DNA from: Dehalococcoidia bacterium
GTDB taxonomy: Bacteria; Chloroflexota; Dehalococcoidia; UBA2247; RBG-13-53-26
Direction of reading: 5' to 3'
Assembly (NCBI GenBank): GCA_030372995.1
Contig: JAUCPZ010000311.1
Span: 1 to 35,028, forward strand
DNA: 35,028 bases
Positions 7,423 through 14,137 of this stretch are shown in pieces (positions within the stretch are counted from its first letter, which is position 1; each line of letters starts with the position of its first letter). The position numbers and the translations under genes are program-made. Below the pieces are notes generated by a model that was not told where the DNA came from, did no database searches, and was given only the letters and a program-made list of their open reading frames with translations.

Positions 7423-8733
7423 ATGAGAACCGCCAAAGAAACCTGGGAAGCGGCCAAAGGCGCCCTCCAGGTTCAGATAAGCAAGGCAAACTTCGAGGCT
7501 TGGCTGCGAGACACTGTTGGCCTCAGCCACCAGGGCGGCCAATTCATTGTGGGCACTCCGAGTGCTTTCGCCCAGGAGTGGCTCGAGAAGCGGCTCCGTT
7601 CCTTGGTGACCAAAGTCTTGATGAGCATCACCGGGGAAGAGCTTCAGGTTCAGTTCCAGGTTTGCCTCGGACGGGAGCCCAGTTCTTCTCTCCGCGACTC
7701 GGCTGCATCGCGGCTCCTGCCCATGATCAACCCGCAGCACACCTTCGACAACTTTGTTGTCGGAGCCTCCAACAGGCTGGCTTTTGCCGCAGCCATGGCT
7801 GCGGCCGAGGGGCCCGGGCGGGGACACAACCCACTGTTTATCCACGGCCAGCCCGGCGTCGGCAAGACCCACCTCGCCCATGCCATCGCCAACGACGCCT
7901 CAGAAAACGGCATCAGGGTCGTTTGCGCCAGCAGCGAGCAGTTCACCAACGAGTTCGTGAACTCCCTCAAGGAGAGACGCATCGATGAGTTCCGCGCCAA
8001 GTTCCGCAACACGGACCTGCTCGTCATAGACGACATCCAGTTCATCGTTGGGAAGCCGCAGACTCAGGAGACACTGTTTCACACGTTCAATGAACTCCAC
8101 GATGCCAACTGCCAGTTGGTGGTCACCAGTGACCGCACCCCCGCCTCTCTGGCCTCGGTGGAGACCGGGCTATGGTCCCGTCTGGGCAGCGGACTGGTGA
8201 CCGAAGTCGAGGCTCCTGACCTGAACACCCGCCTCGCTATCCTGCGGGCTAGAGCGGCTCAGCTCCAGGCAGTCATCGACGACGCTGTCTTCGAATACAT
8301 CGCCCAGCGGTGCCAGCGAAATGTGCGCGAGCTGGAAAGCTCTCTTAATCTCGTCATGGCGTACGCGAAGCTAATGCGGCAGAACCCCACTCTGCAATTG
8401 GCGCAACAGGCTCTTCACAGCCTGGGCACACCTGGGGAACCAAAGGCCATCACACCAGCCTCCATACTGGCTGCCGTGGCGGAGCATTTTCAGGTCAGCC
8501 TCGATGCTCTTAAGAGCCGCCAGCGGAACCATAAGGTGGCGCTGGCCCGCCATATCGCAATATATCTGGTTCGGGAGAAGACCAACTGCGGTCTTCAGGA
8601 CTTGGGGCGCCTCCTGGGTGGGCGGGACCACTCGACCGTTCTCCGCGGGCACCAGAAAATCGCTGGCATGATCCCCTCAAACCCCAACCTGCGAAAGAGC
8701 ATCGATGAGATCCTCGCCACCTTCGCCGGATAG
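7423..8733 (+). CDS. dnaA: Chromosomal replication initiator protein DnaA
   Basis: DnaA binds the origin and opens it in an ATP-dependent filament. Domain I (about residues 5-80) begins WEAAKGALQVQISKANFEAW. The AAA+ domain shows Walker A GQPGVGKT at 142-149, Walker B LLVIDDIQF around 199-207 and the DnaA pattern LWSRLGSGL. Domain IV has the helix-turn-helix and signature LGRLLGGRDHSTVLRGHQKI. Length is 436 residues, slightly short because the domain II linker is brief. The ATG at 7423 has AAAGG ten bases before. dnaN, recF and gyrB are not beside it: the next genes are an NlpC/P60-like protein and nadD. Confidence 0.98.
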   Translation: MRTAKETWEAAKGALQVQISKANFEAWLRDTVGLSHQGGQFIVGTPSAFAQEWLEKRLRSLVTKVLMSITGEELQVQFQVCLGREPSSSLRDSAASRLLPMINPQHTFDNFVVGASNRLAFAAAMAAAEGPGRGHNPLFIHGQPGVGKTHLAHAIANDASENGIRVVCASSEQFTNEFVNSLKERRIDEFRAKFRNTDLLVIDDIQFIVGKPQTQETLFHTFNELHDANCQLVVTSDRTPASLASVETGLWSRLGSGLVTEVEAPDLNTRLAILRARAAQLQAVIDDAVFEYIAQRCQRNVRELESSLNLVMAYAKLMRQNPTLQLAQQALHSLGTPGEPKAITPASILAAVAEHFQVSLDALKSRQRNHKVALARHIAIYLVREKTNCGLQDLGRLLGGRDHSTVLRGHQKIAGMIPSNPNLRKSIDEILATFAG

Positions 8734-8786
8734 CCACCAGACCCCCTTACTACCACTATTATTCTGTCTTCTCCTCCGTGATATGA

Positions 8787-8860
8787 TTGAGTTCATCGCT
8801 GTAGTGTAGTAATAGGTGCACAAGAATGTGCAAATGCCCCAGTAATGTGAATGTGTGAAC
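8787..8860 (+). other. AT-rich region behind dnaA with DnaA-trio-like and DnaA-box-like sequence
   Basis: Read outward from the box-like GGTGCACAA (8815-8823), the strand 8815-8807 gives GAT, AAT, GAT in the 3' to 5' direction, matching the bacterial DnaA-trio pattern [G/A]A[T/A]. Further partial boxes are TGTGCAAAT (8828-8836), TGTGAATGT (8846-8854) and TGTGTGAAC (8852-8860). The flanking 8745-8815 is more AT-rich than its surroundings. A competing reading is a promoter for the next gene: TTGAGT (8787-8792), 17 bases, TAATAG (8810-8815). Each individual box matches the TTATNCACA consensus only partly. Confidence 0.4.
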
Positions 8861-8887
8861 CCGCGGGGGTGAAGGGGAAGAACAAGC

Positions 8888-9460
8888 GTGGAAAGAAGTG
8901 CAGTGCGAAGGATCGGCGTCTGTCTGGTTCTTCTCTTTGTCGCCGTCTCTCTGGTGGTGGTGAGGGGGAGCACGCTCCCGGTGCCTGCGAGAGTGGGTGA
9001 GATTGATGAGGAATTCCTGGAAGCGGGGGACCTCCTCTTCGTGGATATCTATAACGGTTGGAGCGAGGGTGGCTACTGGGATCACGTGGCGGTGTATGTG
9101 GAGGACCCCTATCCGAGTGTGGTGGAAGCCACCTACAATCTTGGCATCAGCCAGACTGCGCTGGGAGAGTTCCTGGCGAGAGACTTGCCAGCAGAAGTTT
9201 CTGTGCGCAGACTGAAAGACGTCCACGACCGTGATAAGATCCTTGGCGCAGTGGTAGAGTACGCGCTCGCTCAAACAGGCCGGCCGTTTGACTATGCAGC
9301 CACAGCGACCTTCCCAGTGAAGTTGAACTCGGGGAATCTCCATTGTGCGGAGTTGGGCTGGAGAGCCTATATGGCCGCAGGGATCGACCTTGACAGTAAT
9401 GGTGGCTTCTTGGTCTTTCCAGACGATATCTATTTCAGTCCAAAGCTGGGTCGGCCATGA
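8888..9460 (+). CDS. Membrane-anchored permuted NlpC/P60 (YiiX/DUF830-like) papain-fold protein
   Basis: A 190-residue protein with an N-terminal hydrophobic segment (about residues 9-27, IGVCLVLLFVAVSLVVV) that could be an uncleaved anchor or a signal peptide. The remainder fits the circularly permuted NlpC/P60 fold: GDLLFVDI near residue 47, a histidine in WDHVAVYV (H66), E in VVEATYN, GRPFDYAAT, and the late nucleophile candidate C153 in LHCAELGWRAY. Relatives act as cysteine hydrolases on peptidoglycan or lipids, but the substrate here is unknown. The GTG start has GGGGAAG upstream. Its stop overlaps the nadD start by four bases. Confidence 0.72.
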   Translation: MERSAVRRIGVCLVLLFVAVSLVVVRGSTLPVPARVGEIDEEFLEAGDLLFVDIYNGWSEGGYWDHVAVYVEDPYPSVVEATYNLGISQTALGEFLARDLPAEVSVRRLKDVHDRDKILGAVVEYALAQTGRPFDYAATATFPVKLNSGNLHCAELGWRAYMAAGIDLDSNGGFLVFPDDIYFSPKLGRP

Positions 9461-10077
9461 GAGTCGGGGTATTCGGAGGCACTTTCGATCCCATTCACAG
9501 GGGTCACCTGACCGTGGCGCGGGCGATCCAGAAATCCTTGAAACTCGACAAGATCGTCTTTGTGCCTGCCGGGCAACCATGGATGAAGGAGGGCACGCCG
9601 ATCTCGCCGGTGGCGGATCGGGTCGAGATGGTACGGCTGGCGCTGAAGAGGCGGCGACGGTTCGAGCTATCCACGATAGAGGCGGAAAGGCCGGGACCCT
9701 CGTATGCGGTGGACACGATTGACACATTCCACAGGGAGCTCGGGAGTGGGTCGGCCCTTTTCTTTCTGCTGGGGAGTGACGCGCTGGCAGAAATCGGCAA
9801 GTGGCGGGAGCCGGGTCGCTTGTTGCGGCTGTGCACGCTGGTAGCCTTCCCCCGGCCTGGGTGCCCGCTGCCGTCGTTGGAGAGCCTGCAGGCTGCCGTG
9901 CCGGGGATCGCGGACCGGATCATCTTTGCGCAGGTCCCGCAGGTGGACTTACGGGCCACGGACATCCGGCGCTGGGTCGCTGAAGGCCGGTCGATCGCCG
10001 GCATGGTACCGCGGGCTGTCGAGAGGTACATCCTGGAACATGGGCTGTATGCGCCTGGCCCCCCGCAAACAACTTGA
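9457..10077 (+). CDS. nadD: Nicotinate-nucleotide adenylyltransferase
   Basis: Transfers AMP to nicotinate mononucleotide in NAD synthesis. The N-terminal nucleotidyltransferase motif GVFGGTFDPIHRGHL is present, followed by KIVFVPAGQPWMK, FLLGSDALAEIGKWREP and the C-terminal LRATDIRRWVAEGRSIAGMVP, which corresponds to the ISSTxIR-type motif. Length is 206 residues. The ATG overlaps the stop of the upstream gene (ATGA), indicating coupling. Confidence 0.96.
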   Translation: MRVGVFGGTFDPIHRGHLTVARAIQKSLKLDKIVFVPAGQPWMKEGTPISPVADRVEMVRLALKRRRRFELSTIEAERPGPSYAVDTIDTFHRELGSGSALFFLLGSDALAEIGKWREPGRLLRLCTLVAFPRPGCPLPSLESLQAAVPGIADRIIFAQVPQVDLRATDIRRWVAEGRSIAGMVPRAVERYILEHGLYAPGPPQTT

Positions 10078-10102
10078 AGGGGTTTCCTGGCGTCAATATA
10101 AT
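10074..10102 (+). promoter_or_regulatory. dut promoter
   Basis: TTGAAG (10074-10079), exactly 17 bases, then a perfect TATAAT (10097-10102). The -35 overlaps the nadD stop. It would give a 5' leader of about 60 bases for dut and the downstream thymidylate synthase-like gene. Confidence 0.65.
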
Positions 10103-10167
10103 CAACTCACTCTCCTGCGGATCAACATCCACCTGCAAGACATCCCAGGTTGGACCGCGGAGTGTGA

Positions 10168-10641
10168 ATGCCCGGGCAAAGGGATATGTATTCGCTGGGA
10201 GTGAAGCTGGTCGAGCCTGGGGCGAAAGTCCCTACCAGGATGACGGCGGGAAGTGCCGGGTTCGACCTCTATTCATGTGAAGATACTGAAATTCCCCCGA
10301 CGCGGTGCCAGCCTGATGGCCAGGCAGAGGTCGGGAGGGCGCTGGTTTCGACCGGCCTGGTCATAGAGTTGCCTCCAGGGACAGTGGGCCGGATTGCATC
10401 GCGGTCCGGGCTTTCGGTTAAGGCGAACATAGAGACAGGTGCGGGGTGGATTGACAGCGATTACCGGGGAACCGTCAAGATCGAGCTCAAGAACTTCGGC
10501 TCGAAGGGGTACAGGATCAAGCAAGGGGACCGGATAGCGCAACTAGTGGTTCTGCCGGTGGTGGACGTCGAGGTCAGGGTAGTGCCGGACGTCGGGCGGA
10601 CAGACCGTGGGGGCCGAGGATTCGGGTCAACCGGCGCCTAG
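10168..10641 (+). CDS. dut: dUTP diphosphatase (dUTPase)
   Basis: Hydrolyses dUTP to dUMP and pyrophosphate, keeping uracil out of DNA and supplying dUMP. All five trimeric dUTPase motifs are seen in order: AGSAGFDLYS (I), GRIASRSGL (II), ETGAGWIDSDYRGTVKIEL (III), KQGDRIAQLVV (IV) and RGGRGFGSTG (V). Length is 157 residues. The start at 10168 has GGAG at 10159-10162, five bases away; an ATG at 10186 is an alternative and keeps every motif. The stop is immediately followed by the GTG of the next gene, whose product is predicted to use dUMP. Confidence 0.96.
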   Translation: MPGQRDMYSLGVKLVEPGAKVPTRMTAGSAGFDLYSCEDTEIPPTRCQPDGQAEVGRALVSTGLVIELPPGTVGRIASRSGLSVKANIETGAGWIDSDYRGTVKIELKNFGSKGYRIKQGDRIAQLVVLPVVDVEVRVVPDVGRTDRGGRGFGSTGA

Positions 10642-11313
10642 GTGTGGATCATGAGTGAAGGTCAAATGCGCGTCACCACGATTGAGGCGAGGGATCTGCC
10701 CGAAGCCTGGTTTCTGAGTCTCCGCGCCACACTGGCGCAGGGCTACGAATACAGGATTGATCGGGGCAGTTTCCAGGGGCAGCGGCGGAAGGAGCTGGAC
10801 CTGGTGGTGGTGCAGATAAGGGAGCCGGCGATCCGGCCCTTGGTGCCCGACGTGCCCGCAGGAGTGCCCCCGCCGACGACAATGGAATACGTAGAGTCGT
10901 ATTTGCCGTACCTGATGACGTCGTTCAGGGCGGAGAACGAGCAATACACCTATGGCGAGGACCTGGAACCGCAGATGGGCGAAGTCATACGGATGTACCG
11001 TGAGAGCGGCCACAATACCAACCAGGCTTACATGGCAGTTGGGAATCGGGACTCCATCTATCTGCCTGATCCTCCATGCCTGAGGGGCATACACACCAGG
11101 ATCCGGTACGGGCGCTTTCATTTTGTGGTCTATTTCCGGTCATGGGACCTCTGGGGTGGTTTCCCGTCGAATCTGGCCGGACTGCAGCTGATGAAAGAGC
11201 ATATGGCCTCTGAGATCGGAGTGCCGGACGGAGAGATGATCTGCCTGAGCAGCGGACTCCATCTGTATGAGCATGCATGGGAGTGGGCAAAGCTGGCGGC
11301 GCGGCTGGAGTAG
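10642..11313 (+). CDS. Short thymidylate synthase-family protein (ThyA superfamily)
   Basis: The C-terminal half carries the thymidylate synthase active site: catalytic cysteine in PPCLRG (C146), R166-S167 and D169 in YFRSWDLWGG, N177 in FPSNLAGLQ, and H207/Y209 in GLHLYEHAW. From the GTG start these residue numbers coincide with those of E. coli ThyA, and N177 favours dUMP over dCMP. At 223 residues it lacks the last roughly 40 residues of classical ThyA, including the conserved C-terminal end, and resembles short archaeal (methanogen-type) members. Later starts at 10651 or 10666 are possible. It abuts dut without a gap, so dUTP to dUMP to dTMP is the likely pathway. The methyl donor cofactor cannot be read from sequence. 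Confidence 0.75.
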   Translation: MWIMSEGQMRVTTIEARDLPEAWFLSLRATLAQGYEYRIDRGSFQGQRRKELDLVVVQIREPAIRPLVPDVPAGVPPPTTMEYVESYLPYLMTSFRAENEQYTYGEDLEPQMGEVIRMYRESGHNTNQAYMAVGNRDSIYLPDPPCLRGIHTRIRYGRFHFVVYFRSWDLWGGFPSNLAGLQLMKEHMASEIGVPDGEMICLSSGLHLYEHAWEWAKLAARLE

Positions 11314-11354
11314 ACCATCCGGCCTGGAAGTGCGCGAACAAGAGCAGGCTGATA

Positions 11355-11429
11355 GTGTCCTAGTCTTGAATGCGGTCAACATGACACTGAGAGGCGGCGT
11401 TTGACTGGCACAATGTCATACCTTATAAT
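11355..11429 (+). promoter_or_regulatory. Promoter of the aldehyde:ferredoxin oxidoreductase gene with inverted repeats
   Basis: TTGACT (11401-11406), 17 bases, TATAAT (11424-11429): the best promoter match in the window. Symmetric half-sites surround the -35: AGTGTC (11355-11360), ATGACACT (11381-11388) and TGTCAT (11414-11419). These may be sites for a regulator. The leader is about 50 bases. Confidence 0.75.
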
Positions 11430-11486
11430 CATCGTCTGCTTCTCGACAATCTGAACTCAATATCTTAACAAAGAAGGGGGGCATCT

Positions 11487-13352
11487 ATGGCTGGTTTTGA
11501 AGGCAAGACACTGGAAATCGACCTCAGTAGCGGCAAGATCTCGAAGGGCACGATAGAGAAGGATATCCTGCGGAAGTTCATCGGGGGGAGTGGATTGGGA
11601 GCCAAGCTTATGTTCGACCGGGTCGACCCGCATGTTGACCCACTGTCCCCCAAGAATCCCTTCTTCCTGCTGACCGGGCCTCTGAGCGGCAATACGCTCC
11701 CCGGCGGTGCGCGCTTCGCCGTGTGCGGCAAGTCCCCGCTGACGAACATATTTGGGGAAGCGAGTTGTGGGGGCGACTTCGCCAGCGAGCTGAGGATGGC
11801 AGGGTGGGACGAGATCATCCTGACTGGGGCCTCCGCCAAGCCCGTGTACATTCTGATCCAGGACGACAAGGTGGAGATCAAGGATGCCTCTGACCTGTGG
11901 GGGAAGGGAAACTTCGGGGTGCACGATCTCCTCAAGGAGCGGCATGGCGGCAAGAAACCCAAGGTCGTGGCCATTGGGCAGGCCGGGGAGAAAATGGTGA
12001 AGTTCGCCGCAGTCTGCAACGGGAAGAAGGACTTCGCCGCCCGCTGTGGCCTGGGTGCGCTCATGGGGTCGAAGAAGGTGAAGGCCATCGTGGCCATAGG
12101 CAGCGGCAAGGTGCCCCTGGCCGACCCTGAAAAGTTCGCCGAGAGGCGCAAGGTAGTAATCCAGAAGGCCAAAGAGAACATAATCACCATGGTGCTGGGC
12201 ATGAGTGGCACTGTTGCCGCCGTTGAGGTGAGTATGGCCACCGGGGACATCCCGGGGAGCAACTGGAGGATAGTAGGCAACCCCGGCGCTGGCAAGATCG
12301 GCGGAGCGGTGGAGAACAGCCCGGCCTACTTGGGCGGCACCGAATCCTGTCACGGCTGCGTGGTCGGATGCAAGCGGGTAATGGACATCAAGGAAGGCCC
12401 GTTCAAGGGGTTCAAGGGGCCGGGGCCGGAGTACGAGGGCGTGGGTGCCCTGGGCAGCAACCTGCTGATGGAAGACATGGGCGCGGTCATCAAGATGAAC
12501 GAGATGTGCAATGACTACGGCCTGGATGTCATCTCGTGCGGCGGGACACTGGCCTGGGCTATGGAGTGCTTTGAGAAGGGCATCCTCAAAGCCAAGGACC
12601 TCGACGGCATCGAACTGAAATGGGGAGATGCCGACGCGGCTATGAAGATGATCACAAAGATAGCGAAGCGAGAAGGCATTGGGGATCTGCTGGCCGAAGG
12701 CTGCAAGAGGGCGGCGGCGAAGGTCGGCTTGGGGTCGGCGGATTTCGCCATAGAAGTTAAGGGCTTAGAGGTGCCGATGCACGACCCCAGAACCAATCAC
12801 GGGCTGGCAGTGTCCTATGCCACCGGTCCACGCGGCGCCTGCCATACCAACGATCCGTTGTACAGCGTGGGAACCGGCGTTTATAACTTCCCTGAGTTTG
12901 GTCTGACTGGGGCTCTGGCGGCTCAGGTCAAGACCAGCAAGGGGTGGGGTCCGGCGGTCAAAGGCGGGCAGGACTACGGGCAGATATACAACTCGGGCAT
13001 ACTTTGCTACATGGTGACTGGCGTGGTGAATGCGGAAGAACTCGTGGACCTCTTTGTCACGTCGAGCGGTTTTGACTACACCTTCCCGGAGCTGGTTGAG
13101 TGTGGCGAGCGTATCTGGCATATGAAGCGCGGCTTCAACAACCTCGTTGGGATGACAGCGAAGGACGACAGACTGCCTGTCCGCATCCTCACCATGCCCA
13201 CGGAAGGTGGGGCGGCTGGGTCGGTGCCGGACATGAAGACACTGATGGAGGAATTCTACCCAATCAGGGGGCTGGCCCCGGACGGGCGGCCGACTCAGGA
13301 GACACTGACCAGGCTGGGGCTCAATGACCTGGCAGCCAAGCTATACAAGTAA
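11487..13352 (+). CDS. Aldehyde:ferredoxin oxidoreductase, tungsten-dependent family
   Basis: A 621-residue enzyme of the AOR family, which oxidises aldehydes (or in reverse reduces acids) with ferredoxin, using a tungsto-bispterin and one 4Fe-4S cluster. The N-terminal domain shows FIGGSGLGAKLMFD, GARFAVCGKSPLT and GEASCGGDFASELRMAGWDEI. Cluster ligands are C288, C291 and C295 (CHGCVVGCKR) plus C507 in GILCYMVTG, a spacing close to the Pyrococcus enzyme. The pterin-binding region includes GPEYEGVGALGSN, LDVISCGGTLAWAME and HDPRTNHGLAVSYATGPRGACH. Start ATG 11487 has AAGGGGGG five bases before. The MoaD-like gene downstream fits cofactor supply. The aldehyde substrate is unknown. Confidence 0.95.
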   Translation: MAGFEGKTLEIDLSSGKISKGTIEKDILRKFIGGSGLGAKLMFDRVDPHVDPLSPKNPFFLLTGPLSGNTLPGGARFAVCGKSPLTNIFGEASCGGDFASELRMAGWDEIILTGASAKPVYILIQDDKVEIKDASDLWGKGNFGVHDLLKERHGGKKPKVVAIGQAGEKMVKFAAVCNGKKDFAARCGLGALMGSKKVKAIVAIGSGKVPLADPEKFAERRKVVIQKAKENIITMVLGMSGTVAAVEVSMATGDIPGSNWRIVGNPGAGKIGGAVENSPAYLGGTESCHGCVVGCKRVMDIKEGPFKGFKGPGPEYEGVGALGSNLLMEDMGAVIKMNEMCNDYGLDVISCGGTLAWAMECFEKGILKAKDLDGIELKWGDADAAMKMITKIAKREGIGDLLAEGCKRAAAKVGLGSADFAIEVKGLEVPMHDPRTNHGLAVSYATGPRGACHTNDPLYSVGTGVYNFPEFGLTGALAAQVKTSKGWGPAVKGGQDYGQIYNSGILCYMVTGVVNAEELVDLFVTSSGFDYTFPELVECGERIWHMKRGFNNLVGMTAKDDRLPVRILTMPTEGGAAGSVPDMKTLMEEFYPIRGLAPDGRPTQETLTRLGLNDLAAKLYK

Positions 13353-13381
13353 CGCGTGCAGCAAGTCGAGTGTGCGGTAGC

Positions 13382-13417
13382 CAAGTGGCCCCTCGTCCCC
13401 AGATGAGGGGCCACTTG
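13382..13417 (+). terminator. Strong hairpin after the oxidoreductase gene
   Basis: CAAGTGGCCCCTC (13382-13394) pairs perfectly over 13 bases with GAGGGGCCACTTG (13405-13417) around a 10-base loop. No T-run follows, so it could act as a factor-dependent terminator, a mRNA 3'-end stabiliser, or a processing site that separates oxidoreductase and MoaD-like transcripts. Confidence 0.6.
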
Positions 13418-13510
13418 CGTGAGGGCGATGAGCGGGCCATGGCGGACATGCGTTGCTTGGCAGCCAGATGATAGAATGAACTTCCATTATCACTGAGCAG
13501 GGGCTGACAG

Positions 13511-13792
13511 ATGAAGATAAAGGTGAAGGTATCGAACCTGCTGCGGCAGTTTAGTAAGCTTGAGGGGGAACCCGAGATCTTCGAGGTAGACGGCACTGAC
13601 GCGCTGGACTGCCTCCGGGTGATGGTGGAGCGGTACCCGGCTATGCGGAAGTGGGTCTACGACAAGGAAGGGAAGCTGCTCGGATTGATGCAGTTCTTTG
13701 TCAACGGGGAGAAGTTGCTGTTGAGCGAGTACACCAAGCCCTTGAAAGATGGTGATGAACTGTACATTTTCTTTGCCACGGGCGGCGGATGA
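13511..13792 (+). CDS. MoaD/ThiS-family sulfur-carrier protein
   Basis: A 93-residue ubiquitin-fold protein ending in TGGG, the C-terminal glycine tail that is adenylated and thiocarboxylated in MoaD and ThiS. It has KIKVKVSNLLRQF at the N-terminus and FFVNGEKL...LKDGDELYIFFATGGG at the C-terminus. Placement after the tungsten oxidoreductase suggests sulfur delivery for the pterin dithiolene, but no other moa gene is nearby. The extra terminal glycine compared with the usual GG end is visible. A TAGAAT at 13472-13477 could be a -10 element, though no good -35 is in place. The start at 13511 gives the expected family N-terminus. Confidence 0.87.
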   Translation: MKIKVKVSNLLRQFSKLEGEPEIFEVDGTDALDCLRVMVERYPAMRKWVYDKEGKLLGLMQFFVNGEKLLLSEYTKPLKDGDELYIFFATGGG

Positions 13793-13807
13793 CTTGCCCG
13801 CAGCGCT

Positions 13808-13993
13808 CTAGAGAGCCCGGAGCGCCTTATATTTTCCGAATTGCTGGTAGATCTGCCACACGTCCTGATGGGTCCTGATCCACTCCCGGGCCTGACGGCA
13901 ATCCTCACAGGCACAATAGCGGCTGTCCTGCGGGTCAGCGATCACGCAGTCCGGGTTCTGGTCTATGTACTCAATGGTCTGCCGGGCGTTCAT
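13808..13993 (-). CDS. Small cysteine-motif protein, function unknown
   Basis: A 61-residue protein starting MNARQTIEYIDQNPDCV, with a CxCxxC cluster in RYCACEDCRQAREWIRTH and an aromatic, basic C-terminus. The ATG at 13993 has GAGAGCAGGAC before it; an upstream frame extension to 14035 lacks support. It is convergent with the MoaD-like gene, 15 bases apart. The three clustered cysteines plus one earlier could bind zinc or iron. No family was recognised. Confidence 0.6.
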   Translation of the reverse strand: MNARQTIEYIDQNPDCVIADPQDSRYCACEDCRQAREWIRTHQDVWQIYQQFGKYKALRAL

Positions 13994-14137
13994 GTCCTGC
14001 TCTCTCGTATTACCACCTATCAACGGCAAGGTCAAGGGGGAGGGCGGAGAAACGAGCGGTCGCCGCTCAGTAGCGGCGACCGCGTGAATTGCTCTGAATT
14101 GCTCCCGAGCAAGGAAGCTGAGAGACGGTAAGGCCTC

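Noticed and set aside
8759-9727. 322-codon minus-strand open frame across the NlpC/P60-like gene and nadD
   Set aside because: Both plus-strand genes have good starts and recognisable domains. The antisense frame has none.
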